Source: JBHJHK01 sp050330975
Lineage (GTDB): Bacteria > Pseudomonadota > Gammaproteobacteria > Competibacterales > Competibacteraceae
Direction: 5' to 3'
NCBI GenBank assembly: GCA_050330975.1
Contig: JBHJHK010000483.1
Coordinates: forward strand, 1-11,378
Length of the DNA stretch: 11,378 nt
Below, piece after piece: positions 1-6,673 of the stretch (positions within the stretch are counted from its first letter, which is position 1; each line of letters begins with the position of its first letter). The translations under genes were made by a program, and so were the position numbers. The notes below the pieces were generated by a model that made no database searches, was not told where the DNA came from, and saw only the letters and a program-made list of their open reading frames with translations.

Positions 1-171
1 CCCCCCCCCCCCGGCCCCATCCCACCACCCCCCCCCCCCTCAACAACCCCCCCCCGGCAAAACACGACGTCCCCACCAACGCCCCCCCGACAAAGACAAT
101 GCCCCCCATAAGGCCCCCCTCGACCCACAGCACCGATCCTCGAGGGCGACGGCTGGGGCGGTGCGGTGGCC
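1..171. other. C-rich non-coding tract at window edge
   Basis: No convincing gene lies here. The plus strand carries C runs of 12 (1-12), 12 (28-39) and 9 (47-55) bases, with shorter runs (15-18, 21-23) between them, and further runs of 4 to 7 Cs down to about position 119. The minus strand, which is the strand of the neighbouring glycosyltransferase operon, is therefore extremely G-rich and lies directly 3' of that operon's last gene. Several G runs separated by short loops could fold into a G-quadruplex. No U-tailed hairpin terminator is visible. Because the tract sits at the edge of the window, a sequencing or assembly artefact is also possible. Confidence 0.6.
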
Positions 172-1047
172 TCAAGGCGGATCCTCGCCGGCGAGGATTT
201 CCAGGGCATAACCCGCGGCGGTGGCTCCCTGGGCCAAGGCCACTAGGGCCGTCGTCGCCCACGGCCGCCGCCGGGCGCGGGCCAGGGGGTAGCGCAGCAA
301 ATCGAGGTAAAAGCGCACCCCCTCCAGGCGGCGGACTGCGGGGGTCTCCCCGGCGCCGCGGCGGCGGTAGCGGCACGATCCCCGCCCATAGCCCAGGTGT
401 TGTCGCCAGAAGCGGGTGAGGGTGAGGGGGTGGTAGTGGTTCACCAGGGCATCCGCCACATAGACCATGGGACGGCCCGACGCCTCCCAGCGGCGACACA
501 GGTCTCGATCTTCGCCGGTGCGAAAGCCTTCATCGAAGCCCCCGAGGGCGAGAAAGGCACCCTTGCCCACCGCCAGATTGTTGGACGCCAGGTAGCGGGC
601 TCGGTCGGGGTCGCCATTGAAGCGCTCGTAGAGGTAGCTGTTGATCAACTGGGAAGCCTCGGCGTAGACGTTGTCCCCCAGGCCATTGACCGTTTGTCCC
701 CCCACCAGGGCCTCGGGGCAGCCCACCAGGGGTTGGATCATGCGCCGCAGCCACGGGGGCTCCGGGGCGCAGTCGTCGTCCACAAAGGCGAGCCATCGGC
801 CTTTGGCCACGGCCGCGCCGCGGTTGCGGGCGGCGGCGGGACCTTGGTTGGCCTGGTGGACCACTCGCACCCCATCCAAGCCCTGGGGGGGCTGCCAGGT
901 GGGGCCGCCGTCGTTGACCACCACGATTTCCAAATCCGCCGGGGGCCAGTCTTGGCCCCGGAGGGCCTGGAGGCAGCGCTCCAAAGCCGCCCTGCGGCGA
1001 TAGGTGGGCACCACCACCGAGACTCCAGGGGTTGCAACGGCGGTCAT
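172..1047 (-). CDS. Family 2 glycosyltransferase
   Basis: This 291-residue protein is predicted to transfer a sugar from a nucleotide-sugar donor to a growing glycan at the inner face of the membrane. The N-terminus has the GT-A fold signature VSVVVPTYRRR (residues 9-19). Next come VVVNDGG (42-48), where the Asp contacts the nucleotide, and FVDDDC (88-93), the metal-binding DxD-type motif. TGEDRDL (177-183) follows, where an acidic residue of the ED motif would be the catalytic base. A weakly hydrophobic stretch at about 264-286 may be a membrane-associating helix. The open frame continues upstream to 1629, but that part is a shadow of the preceding gene. ATG at 1047 is chosen because the protein begins directly before the first family motif, and because the ATG overlaps the upstream stop as ATGA, which suggests translational coupling. 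Donor and acceptor cannot be read from the sequence. Confidence 0.9.
   Translation of the reverse strand: MTAVATPGVSVVVPTYRRRAALERCLQALRGQDWPPADLEIVVVNDGGPTWQPPQGLDGVRVVHQANQGPAAARNRGAAVAKGRWLAFVDDDCAPEPPWLRRMIQPLVGCPEALVGGQTVNGLGDNVYAEASQLINSYLYERFNGDPDRARYLASNNLAVGKGAFLALGGFDEGFRTGEDRDLCRRWEASGRPMVYVADALVNHYHPLTLTRFWRQHLGYGRGSCRYRRRGAGETPAVRRLEGVRFYLDLLRYPLARARRRPWATTALVALAQGATAAGYALEILAGEDPP
181..198. repeat. 18-bp perfect palindrome at the 3' end of the GT2 gene
   Basis: Positions 181-198 read ATCCTCGCCGGCGAGGAT, identical on both strands. It lies inside the last codons of the family 2 glycosyltransferase (residues I-L-A-G-E-D), ending 6 bases short of the stop codon. A related ATCCTCGAGG lies at 137-146. 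As RNA it would make a stable GC hairpin, but no U tract follows, so it is not a canonical terminator. It may be chance in GC-rich DNA. Confidence 0.5.
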
Positions 1048-2312
1048 CGCCGTCGCCTGCGGTGGTGATCTAGAGCCCGGTGGTAGGCTTCGTGGTAACG
1101 AGCAGCGGCCTTGGCCCAGGTCTGGGTTTCCACCCAAGCCCTGGCCCGTTGTCCCAGGCGCCGGCGTTCCTCGGGGTCGCGGAGCAACGCCGCCAAGGCC
1201 TCGGCCAGGTGGGCATTGCTGGCGGTGGCCGGCACCACCGCCCCCCGCCCTTCGGCCAACAGCGCCGGAATATCCCCCACGGCGGTGCCCAGGGCCGCCC
1301 GGCCGCAGGCCATGGCTTCCATGAGTTTCACCGGGCCCGCATGGCGAGTCACACTGGCGTCGCGCCGGGGGACGACAAAGATGTCCATCAACCGCAGGTA
1401 ATCGGGTATCGCCGCCGGGGGTAGGCGGCCGGTGAAGACCGCATCGACTCCCAGAGCCCGCGCCTGGGCCTCCAGGGCTTGGTGCTGGGGCCCAGAGCCT
1501 ACGAAGAGCAGCTTCAAGGTCGGCAGCTGCCCCTTGAGCACAGCTGCGGTCTGCAGCAGGCGATCGAGGCCCTCGTGGCGCAGCATATTGCTGGTGGTGC
1601 CCACCACCAACGCCCCCTCGAGGCCCCATCGGCGAAGGCTTTGGGGGTCTTTGGGGCCCGGGGTGAAGCGCTGGGGATCGGTGCCGTTGGGCACCACCGT
1701 CAAGCGCTCGGCGGCTGTGGGGACGTGGCGAGCCACCAGGGTGGCCAGGCTGTGGCTGGCGGCCACCAGGGCGTCGGCCCCCGCCAGATGGCGTTCGAAC
1801 CAGTGGCGCAGTGCCGTTTCCAGCCCCGGCAGGGCAAAGCCCACGGTCTCGGTCATCACCGCTCCAGCCAGGTCGTAGCGCACCTCGGCCACCGCCGGCA
1901 AGTCCAGTTCCCGGGCGGCCTTGAGGGTGGCGCTGCCGACGGTGGAGGAACAGTGGCAGTGGATGAGCTGGCTACCTGCTGCGTCCACGGCGGCTTTTAC
2001 CGCGCGGCCCAAATGGCCGGCGTCGACAAAGCTCTTTTGCCACCGCCTGCGGCGGTGTTCGCGCCGCGAGGGGGCCACCGCGGCGACCCGGCCGTCGAGG
2101 TCGTCGGTCAAATCCCCCCGGGTTCTCTGGAACTGCCTGGAACTCACCAAAACTCGAGGGGCGAGGCGGGGATCTGCCGCCAGGGCCTCCACTAGGGCTA
2201 GACTGCGGGTGGCATTGCCATCGAGCACCGGCCGCCAGTGCTCCACCACGTGGAGGACCCCTAGGGCGGCCACGAATTTACCCCCCCGTGGCCTAGGGCA
2301 TCGGCCCGGCAT
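1044..2312 (-). CDS. Family 4 glycosyltransferase (GT-B fold)
   Basis: This 422-residue protein has the two-domain GT-B layout. The N-terminal acceptor domain begins with GVLHVVEHWRPVLDGNATRS (about 18-37), the usual first strand and glycine-rich loop of this family. The C-terminal donor domain runs from about 205, with VVPNGTD (206-212), VVGTTSNMLRHEGLDRLL (236-253), LLFVGSGPQ (268-276), VFTGRLP (292-298) and GPVKLMEAMACGRAALGT (326-343). That last stretch corresponds to the nucleotide-sugar-binding region carrying the second Glu of the EX7E motif. The start is uncertain. ATG at 2312 has GGAG nine bases upstream and is preferred. A GTG at 2273, just before the first strand and preceded by a run of Gs, would give 409 residues. 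The frame remains open upstream to 2558, but that portion is antisense-like shadow inside the oxidoreductase gene. The gene starts 61 bases after the oxidoreductase stop and overlaps the next gene by 4 bases, consistent with one transcript. Confidence 0.88.
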   Translation of the reverse strand: MPGRCPRPRGGKFVAALGVLHVVEHWRPVLDGNATRSLALVEALAADPRLAPRVLVSSRQFQRTRGDLTDDLDGRVAAVAPSRREHRRRRWQKSFVDAGHLGRAVKAAVDAAGSQLIHCHCSSTVGSATLKAARELDLPAVAEVRYDLAGAVMTETVGFALPGLETALRHWFERHLAGADALVAASHSLATLVARHVPTAAERLTVVPNGTDPQRFTPGPKDPQSLRRWGLEGALVVGTTSNMLRHEGLDRLLQTAAVLKGQLPTLKLLFVGSGPQHQALEAQARALGVDAVFTGRLPPAAIPDYLRLMDIFVVPRRDASVTRHAGPVKLMEAMACGRAALGTAVGDIPALLAEGRGAVVPATASNAHLAEALAALLRDPEERRRLGQRARAWVETQTWAKAAARYHEAYHRALDHHRRRRR

Positions 2313-2373
2313 GGGTCGATGCTCCAGTGGGAACGAGGCCGCGGCAAACCCCCGGGGGAATCGGCGACGACCA

Positions 2374-3888
2374 CTAGGCGTTTGACGAGATCGAAGAGGG
2401 ATCCTTCCAAGACACCGGGGCGGCGGGGTTGGCTTCCCCGGGGGCACCCGCCGTCTCGGCCTCGTCTTTCCCCTCGATGCGCTCTTCGAGGTACACCTGG
2501 CTGGTGTTGACGCTCCAGATGTCGTTGTCTTCGCCGAACAGTAGGTTCCGTACCGCAAATAGCCCGGTGATCATGGAGTGATCTTGGTTGTTGTAGCGGT
2601 GGAGGCCATTGCGGCCGACGGTGACCAGGTTTTCAAAGCTGTTGCAATAGTTCTTGAGGGTCTCGAGGCTCTCGGCGTAGGTGGAATCGTACACCGGGTA
2701 GGCCTTGGGCACCCGAAAGACACAGCCGTCCAACACCTTGTCGGCGGCGACGAGGCCGATGGCCTCGAGCTCGCGGCTGGCCTGGCCAATGAGGTCCCCA
2801 TCGCTGCGGGTCCAGGTGGCGTCGTCCTCGTTGCAGAAGTACTCGAGGCCCAGGCTCGTCAGCTCGGGGTCGGCTACCATGGCGGGGCTCCAGTTTTTGA
2901 AGTTCTGGATCCGCGCCACTTCCACCCCGGGTTCGTGGACGTAGACCCAGTTGTCGGGGAAGGTCTCGGCCTGGTCGACGATGAGGCAGACGGTGAGGAA
3001 GCTGCGATAGCTCAAGGCCTTGGCCGCCTGTTGCACGGCTAACGGGGCCGGGGGGTCCAGTTTGGCGATGAGCTCGGTGAGGGGCATGCTGGTGACGATG
3101 CTCTTGGCGGGGACTTCCACCAAACCCTGGTCGTTGGCCAACACCACCCCGGTGACCCGCGGCCCCATGCGACGGATTTTCACGGCATCGGTGGACAGTT
3201 GCACCCGACCGCCGCCCCCCTCGATGTTGCGCGCCACGGCTTGCCACAGCATCCCCGGGCCCAGGCGAGGGTAGTGGAATTCCTCGATCAAGGTGGTGAC
3301 TTTGTGGCGCGACTTGACCAAAAAGCCCTTGAGGACCACCTTGAGGGACAACCCCTTGATGCGCTGCGCCGCCCACTCGGCCCGCAGCTCATCGCAGGAG
3401 ATGCCCCACACTTTTTCGGTGTAGGACTTGAAAAAGATTTCGAATAGCCGTCGGCCAAAGGCGTTGGTGACCCATTGGGCAAAGGTCTTGGGCTGGCGGT
3501 GGGGGAGCAGCTGGGCACCGACATAGCTGGTGACAATGCGCACGCTCTCGGCGAAGCCCAGGCCTTTGAGGGCATTCCAGGGTCTTGGGGGATAGCTGAA
3601 GAAGCGCTGCTGGTAGTAGATGCGCGACAAGCGGGGGCGGCGCAAAAATTCAGGGCCCAGGGTGTCGTGCCAGAAGCGGTTGACGTAGTCCGATTTGGTG
3701 TAAAACCGATGGCCCCCCAGGTCGAAGTGACAGTCTCGGTAGCACTGGGTTTTGGAGATGCCGCCGACGAGGGCCTCGCGCTCGACCACCAAGGGGGTCT
3801 GGCCATGGCGCACGAATTCATAACCCGCCGTCAGCCCCGCGGGGCCTGCGCCGATTACAATGTGTTGCGGCTCGCTAGACATTGTCAT
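2374..3888 (-). CDS. FAD-dependent oxidoreductase, UDP-galactopyranose-mutase-like
   Basis: This 504-residue protein belongs to the NAD(P)/FAD-dependent amine-oxidase/protoporphyrinogen-oxidase superfamily, in the branch resembling UDP-galactopyranose mutase that is often found in polysaccharide loci. The N-terminus has the dinucleotide-binding motif IVIGAGPAGLTAG (10-22) and an acidic strand end VVERE (34-38). GGHRFYTKSD (58-67) follows. YTEKVWGISCDEL (156-168) matches the conserved central motif of this branch. The C-terminus has the FAD-contacting GRNGLHRYNNQDHSM (425-439) and NLLFGEDNDIWSVN (448-461). The last ~35 residues are a polar, Ala/Pro/Glu-rich tail without family motifs. ATG at 3888 is used; a second ATG lies two codons in at 3882, and neither has a clear Shine-Dalgarno sequence. 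Its position as first gene before two glycosyltransferases suggests it modifies or isomerises a sugar nucleotide or glycan. The substrate is not determinable, and true mutase activity is not shown. Confidence 0.85.
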   Translation of the reverse strand: MTMSSEPQHIVIGAGPAGLTAGYEFVRHGQTPLVVEREALVGGISKTQCYRDCHFDLGGHRFYTKSDYVNRFWHDTLGPEFLRRPRLSRIYYQQRFFSYPPRPWNALKGLGFAESVRIVTSYVGAQLLPHRQPKTFAQWVTNAFGRRLFEIFFKSYTEKVWGISCDELRAEWAAQRIKGLSLKVVLKGFLVKSRHKVTTLIEEFHYPRLGPGMLWQAVARNIEGGGGRVQLSTDAVKIRRMGPRVTGVVLANDQGLVEVPAKSIVTSMPLTELIAKLDPPAPLAVQQAAKALSYRSFLTVCLIVDQAETFPDNWVYVHEPGVEVARIQNFKNWSPAMVADPELTSLGLEYFCNEDDATWTRSDGDLIGQASRELEAIGLVAADKVLDGCVFRVPKAYPVYDSTYAESLETLKNYCNSFENLVTVGRNGLHRYNNQDHSMITGLFAVRNLLFGEDNDIWSVNTSQVYLEERIEGKDEAETAGAPGEANPAAPVSWKDPSSISSNA

Positions 3889-3972
3889 TTGTCAACGTTA
3901 TTCAAAAGTTGTGAGCTCCAAGGGCTTGATGGCGAGCGAATTTTTCAGCTGTTTGTTTTGTTGTTTTGGGTG

Positions 3973-3978
3973 TGTCAA
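3973..3978 (-). promoter_or_regulatory. Possible -35 box (TTGACA) for the glycosyltransferase operon
   Basis: Read on the minus strand, positions 3978-3973 are a perfect TTGACA about 85 bases upstream of the oxidoreductase start. At the expected 16-18 base spacing the -10 region is only A-rich and does not match TATAAT well, so this is a weak candidate. Confidence 0.2.
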
Positions 3979-4131
3979 GGGTGTGGGGAGGTTCGTCAAG
4001 GGGGGCTCGACGATGGGTATCACGCCTCTTGACCATGCCCAGAGAAATCGATGACGTCTAGTGCTAGAAGCACGCAGCCCACCTGGATTCCTCGGATCTC
4101 CATTGATTGAGCGCCAATATACAGCAATTTT

Positions 4132-4178
4132 CCACGGGCGGAACGCCTGTGGGAAAGCCCGTGGGGTTAAAGCCCGTG
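4132..4178. repeat. Nested GCCCGTGG inverted and direct repeats
   Basis: CCACGGGC (4132-4139) pairs with GCCCGTGG (4157-4164) across a 17-base loop. A second copy, GCCCGTG (4172-4178), can pair with the same left arm, so two exclusive hairpins are possible. AAAGCCCGTG is directly repeated at 4154-4163 and 4169-4178 with a 15-base period. The CGGGCTTTAACCC pattern on the minus strand loosely recalls palindromic ends of IS200/IS605-type elements, but no transposase or TnpB gene is present. Confidence 0.5.
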
Positions 4179-4327
4179 AACCGGCCCTGTCGTGGGGGGA
4201 CTACGGCGAATTAATCCCCCAAATAAATTCCCCAAATCAACAAGCGTTCTTTGCCCCGGCAATGGACGGCTGTCCGGTCAATCCCCCACCATTTGCCGGG
4301 CAATGGATCCATGGGCTGGGCCAAGGC

Positions 4328-5038
4328 CTACTTAATGGCCAAAAAGCCTTCAAAGCAAGCGTATTTAAAGACCGTCATGACATCCCCAAAGCCCGCCTGG
4401 GTCAGGAGAGCGAGATTTTTCTGGCTGGAATGGGGTTCGAGGATCCCCTGGAGGCTGCGACTCTTGGCGATGATCTCCGCTTCGCTAAAGCCCTGGGCCA
4501 ATTTAAAGTCGGTGTAGAGGGCCGAGGCGATGTCCTGGAAGCGGGCGTCGGGGGCTCGGACCTTTTCAAACAAAATAAAGCCACCCCCCCCCTTGAGCCC
4601 TCGAAAGATCCGCTCGAACAGCGCCCCTCGCTCCGAGGGGTGGACAAACTGTACGGTGTAGTAAGCGATGATCAAATCGGCGGCGGCGAAATCCGCCTCG
4701 AGGATGTCCTGTTGCTGGATGTCGACGCCGCTGAGGTCCCGGGTCTTCGCCTTGGCCGCCTCCACCATGGCGGGCTCTTTGTCCATGGCCACTAGGGCGA
4801 TGGGGCGATCGCCGTAGGCCTTGGCCAGGCGGGCGCTCAAAGTGCCAGTGGAGCAGCCCAGCTCAAAGGCCGTGGCGTTGGGGGGCAAAAAGAAATTGGC
4901 CAACGCCACCACCATGGCATGGCCCTGGTGGTAGAGGGGCACGGAACGGCTGATATGGTGGTCGAAGTGGTGAGCGATATCGCCGGCGAAGGTCCAGGGC
5001 GTCTCGGGTGTGGGCAAGGCATCGTCGCGGTCGGCCAC
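4328..5038 (-). CDS. CmoA-like class I SAM-binding protein
   Basis: This 236-residue protein aligns along its whole length with CmoA, the enzyme that makes carboxy-SAM from SAM and prephenate for wobble-uridine modification of tRNA. E. coli CmoA is 247 residues. Shared features are the N-terminal ISRSVPLY (29-36; QRSVPGY in E. coli), the Rossmann motif FELGCSTGTLS (58-68), acidic D86 in AMDKEPAM, QDIL (110-113), YTVQFVHPSERGALFERIFRGL (127-148), FEKV (157-160) and the closing phenylalanine-rich end. In the segment GFSEAEIIAKSRSLQG, Ser193 occupies the place of E. coli Arg199 and Arg194 comes one residue later, so carboxy-SAM synthesis is uncertain and an ordinary methyltransferase is possible. 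The start codon is GTG at 5038, after a G-rich leader. It is divergent from guaB across 127 bases. No CmoB gene is in the window. Confidence 0.8.
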   Translation of the reverse strand: MADRDDALPTPETPWTFAGDIAHHFDHHISRSVPLYHQGHAMVVALANFFLPPNATAFELGCSTGTLSARLAKAYGDRPIALVAMDKEPAMVEAAKAKTRDLSGVDIQQQDILEADFAAADLIIAYYTVQFVHPSERGALFERIFRGLKGGGGFILFEKVRAPDARFQDIASALYTDFKLAQGFSEAEIIAKSRSLQGILEPHSSQKNLALLTQAGFGDVMTVFKYACFEGFLAIK

Positions 5039-5103
5039 AGCTCAGACCCCCCGGGAAAACCACCGCGGGGAGCAAATCCTTAGCCGCCCTGGGGGAACCA
5101 AAG

Positions 5104-5109
5104 TACAAT
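5104..5109 (+). promoter_or_regulatory. Possible -10 box (TACAAT) of the guaBA promoter
   Basis: TACAAT differs from TATAAT at one position and lies 56 bases before the guaB ATG. The matching -35 region at 17-18 bases (TAGCCG or TTAGCC) agrees at only half its positions, so the promoter call rests mainly on the -10 box and its location in the divergent gap. No purine riboswitch or PurR-like palindrome was seen. Confidence 0.35.
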
Positions 5110-5165
5110 GCTCGCCATCGCTAGAGAATCGACCCATTGCCAGAAATTGCTGTGAGATTGCCGCC

Positions 5166-6626
5166 ATGCGCATCGTGCAAGAAGCCCTGACCTTCGACGA
5201 CGTATTGCTCCTACCCGCCTATTCGGAAGTATTGCCCGGAGAAACCGACCTCAAAACCCGCTTGACCCGCACCATCGACCTCAACGTGCCGTTGATCTCG
5301 GCGGCCATGGACACCGTCACCGAGGGCAATTTGGCCATTGCCATGGCCCAGGTGGGGGGCATTGGCATTATTCACAAAAACCTCTCCATCGAACAACAGG
5401 CCCTGGAGGTGCGCAAGGTCAAGAAGTTCGAGAGCGGCGTCATCAACGCCCCCATCGTCGTCTCCCCCCAAGCCTCCATCCGCGAGGTGCTGGCGCTGAC
5501 CCGGGCCCACGGCATCTCGGGGCTGCCGGTGGTGTCGGGAGAAGAACTGGTGGGCATTGTCACCAGCCGGGACATGCGGTTTGAGACCAACTTGGGCGAC
5601 CCCGTCAGCCGCATCATGACCCCCAAGGAGCGCTTGGTCACGGTGTTGGAGGGGGCGCCCCGGGAGGAAATTCTCGCCCTTCTCCACCGCCATCGCATCG
5701 AAAAGGTGTTGCTGGTCAACGACAATTTTCAGCTCAGGGGCTTGGTCACCGTCAAGGATATCCAAAAATCCAGCGACTACCCCAACGCCTGCAAGGACGG
5801 CTACGAGCGCCTCAGGGCCGGGGCGGCGGTGGGCACTGGTGGCGACACCGAACAACGGGTGGCGGCGTTGGTGGAGGCCGGGGTGGATGTGGTGGTGGTG
5901 GACACCGCCCACGGCCACTCCAAGGGGGTATTGCAGCGCATCCGCTGGATCAAAAATCACTACCCCACCGTTCAGGTCATCGGCGGCAACGTCGCCACGG
6001 CCAGGGGGGCTCTGGCCTTGGTGGAGGCGGGGGTGGATGCCGTCAAGGTGGGCATTGGCCCCGGCTCCATCTGCACCACCCGCATGGTGGCCGGGGTCGG
6101 GGTGCCCCAGGTCACCGCCATCGCCAACGTGGCCGCCGCCCTGGCCGACACCGATGTGCCGTTGATCGGCGACGGCGGCATTCGCTACTCCGGCGATTTG
6201 GCCAAGGCCATCGCCGCCGGGGCGTCCTCGGTGATGATCGGCAGTTTGTTGGCGGGTACCGAGGAGGCCCCTGGCGAGGTGGAGTTCTACCAAGGGCGTT
6301 CCTACAAGGCCTACCGGGGCATGGGCTCTCTGGGGGCCATGATGGATAAACACGGCTCGTCGGATCGCTATTTCCAAGACGGGCGGGCCACGGACAAGTT
6401 GGTCCCCGAAGGCATCGAGGGCCGGGTACCCTACAAGGGCAGCGCCACCACCATCCTCCACCAGCTGTTGGGAGGACTCCGGGCCTCCATGGGCTATGTG
6501 GGGTGCGCCACCATCGCCGCCATGCGCACCGAGCCCGAGTTTATCCGCATCACCAACGCCGGGGTGCGGGAGAGCCACGTCCACGACGTCGCCATCACCA
6601 AGGAGGCCCCCAATTACCGCGTGTGA
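5166..6626 (+). CDS. guaB: IMP dehydrogenase
   Basis: This cytosolic enzyme oxidises IMP to XMP with NAD+, the committed and usually rate-limiting step towards guanine nucleotides. The 486-residue length is normal for the family. The N-terminus LTFDDVLLLPAYSEVLP (8-24) is diagnostic. Two CBS domains, the regulatory nucleotide-binding module, occupy roughly 95-205. The catalytic barrel resumes with VVVDTAHGHS (242-251) and IGGNVAT (272-278). It continues to the active loop GIGPGSICTTR (296-306), in which Cys303 forms the covalent adduct with IMP. GDGGIR (335-340), MGSLGAMM (386-393) and the flap GSSDRYFQ (397-404), with the catalytic Arg-Tyr pair at 401-402, complete the site. ATG at 5166 is chosen because it begins the family N-terminus; the frame is open further upstream but without homology. 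The Shine-Dalgarno sequence is weak. guaA follows after 47 bases on the same strand. Confidence 0.98.
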   Translation: MRIVQEALTFDDVLLLPAYSEVLPGETDLKTRLTRTIDLNVPLISAAMDTVTEGNLAIAMAQVGGIGIIHKNLSIEQQALEVRKVKKFESGVINAPIVVSPQASIREVLALTRAHGISGLPVVSGEELVGIVTSRDMRFETNLGDPVSRIMTPKERLVTVLEGAPREEILALLHRHRIEKVLLVNDNFQLRGLVTVKDIQKSSDYPNACKDGYERLRAGAAVGTGGDTEQRVAALVEAGVDVVVVDTAHGHSKGVLQRIRWIKNHYPTVQVIGGNVATARGALALVEAGVDAVKVGIGPGSICTTRMVAGVGVPQVTAIANVAAALADTDVPLIGDGGIRYSGDLAKAIAAGASSVMIGSLLAGTEEAPGEVEFYQGRSYKAYRGMGSLGAMMDKHGSSDRYFQDGRATDKLVPEGIEGRVPYKGSATTILHQLLGGLRASMGYVGCATIAAMRTEPEFIRITNAGVRESHVHDVAITKEAPNYRV

Positions 6627-6673
6627 GCGAGCCCCTTCCCCGTGCCCTCCGCCGCCTTCGAGTCTCTAAACCC

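Larger units (their letters stand above)
3889..4327. other. 439-bp intergenic region without a gene
   Basis: Both flanking genes run on the minus strand, so this gap holds the leader and promoter of the oxidoreductase operon and the 3' flank of the CmoA-like gene. It is poorer in GC than the genes, with T-rich patches near 3950-3970 and A/T patches near 4210-4240. It contains a set of related repeats at 4132-4178 and an imperfect direct repeat (TTTGCC followed by C or G and GGCAATGGA) near 4250-4266 and 4292-4307. Open frames that cross it on the plus strand lack any recognisable protein. Confidence 0.6.

Noticed and set aside
1048..1629. N-terminal extension of the family 2 glycosyltransferase frame
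   Set aside because: The extension overlaps the family 4 glycosyltransferase gene in another frame and is Gly/Pro/Arg-rich without homology; the family motif begins right after ATG 1047.
4293..4303. TTGCC-G-GGCAA palindrome as terminator of the CmoA-like gene
   Set aside because: The stem is short and no U tract follows on the minus strand.
4061..4795. 244-codon plus-strand ORF
   Set aside because: Most of it lies antisense to the CmoA-like gene and it shows no recognisable domain.
5039..5165. Purine riboswitch or PurR site upstream of guaB
   Set aside because: The gap is only 127 bases and shows neither the conserved purine aptamer core nor a PurR-like palindrome.
5211..6584. 457-codon open frame antisense to guaB
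   Set aside because: It is the exact antisense shadow of a strongly conserved gene in GC-rich DNA, and its translation is Gly/His/Asp-rich low-complexity sequence with no family motif.
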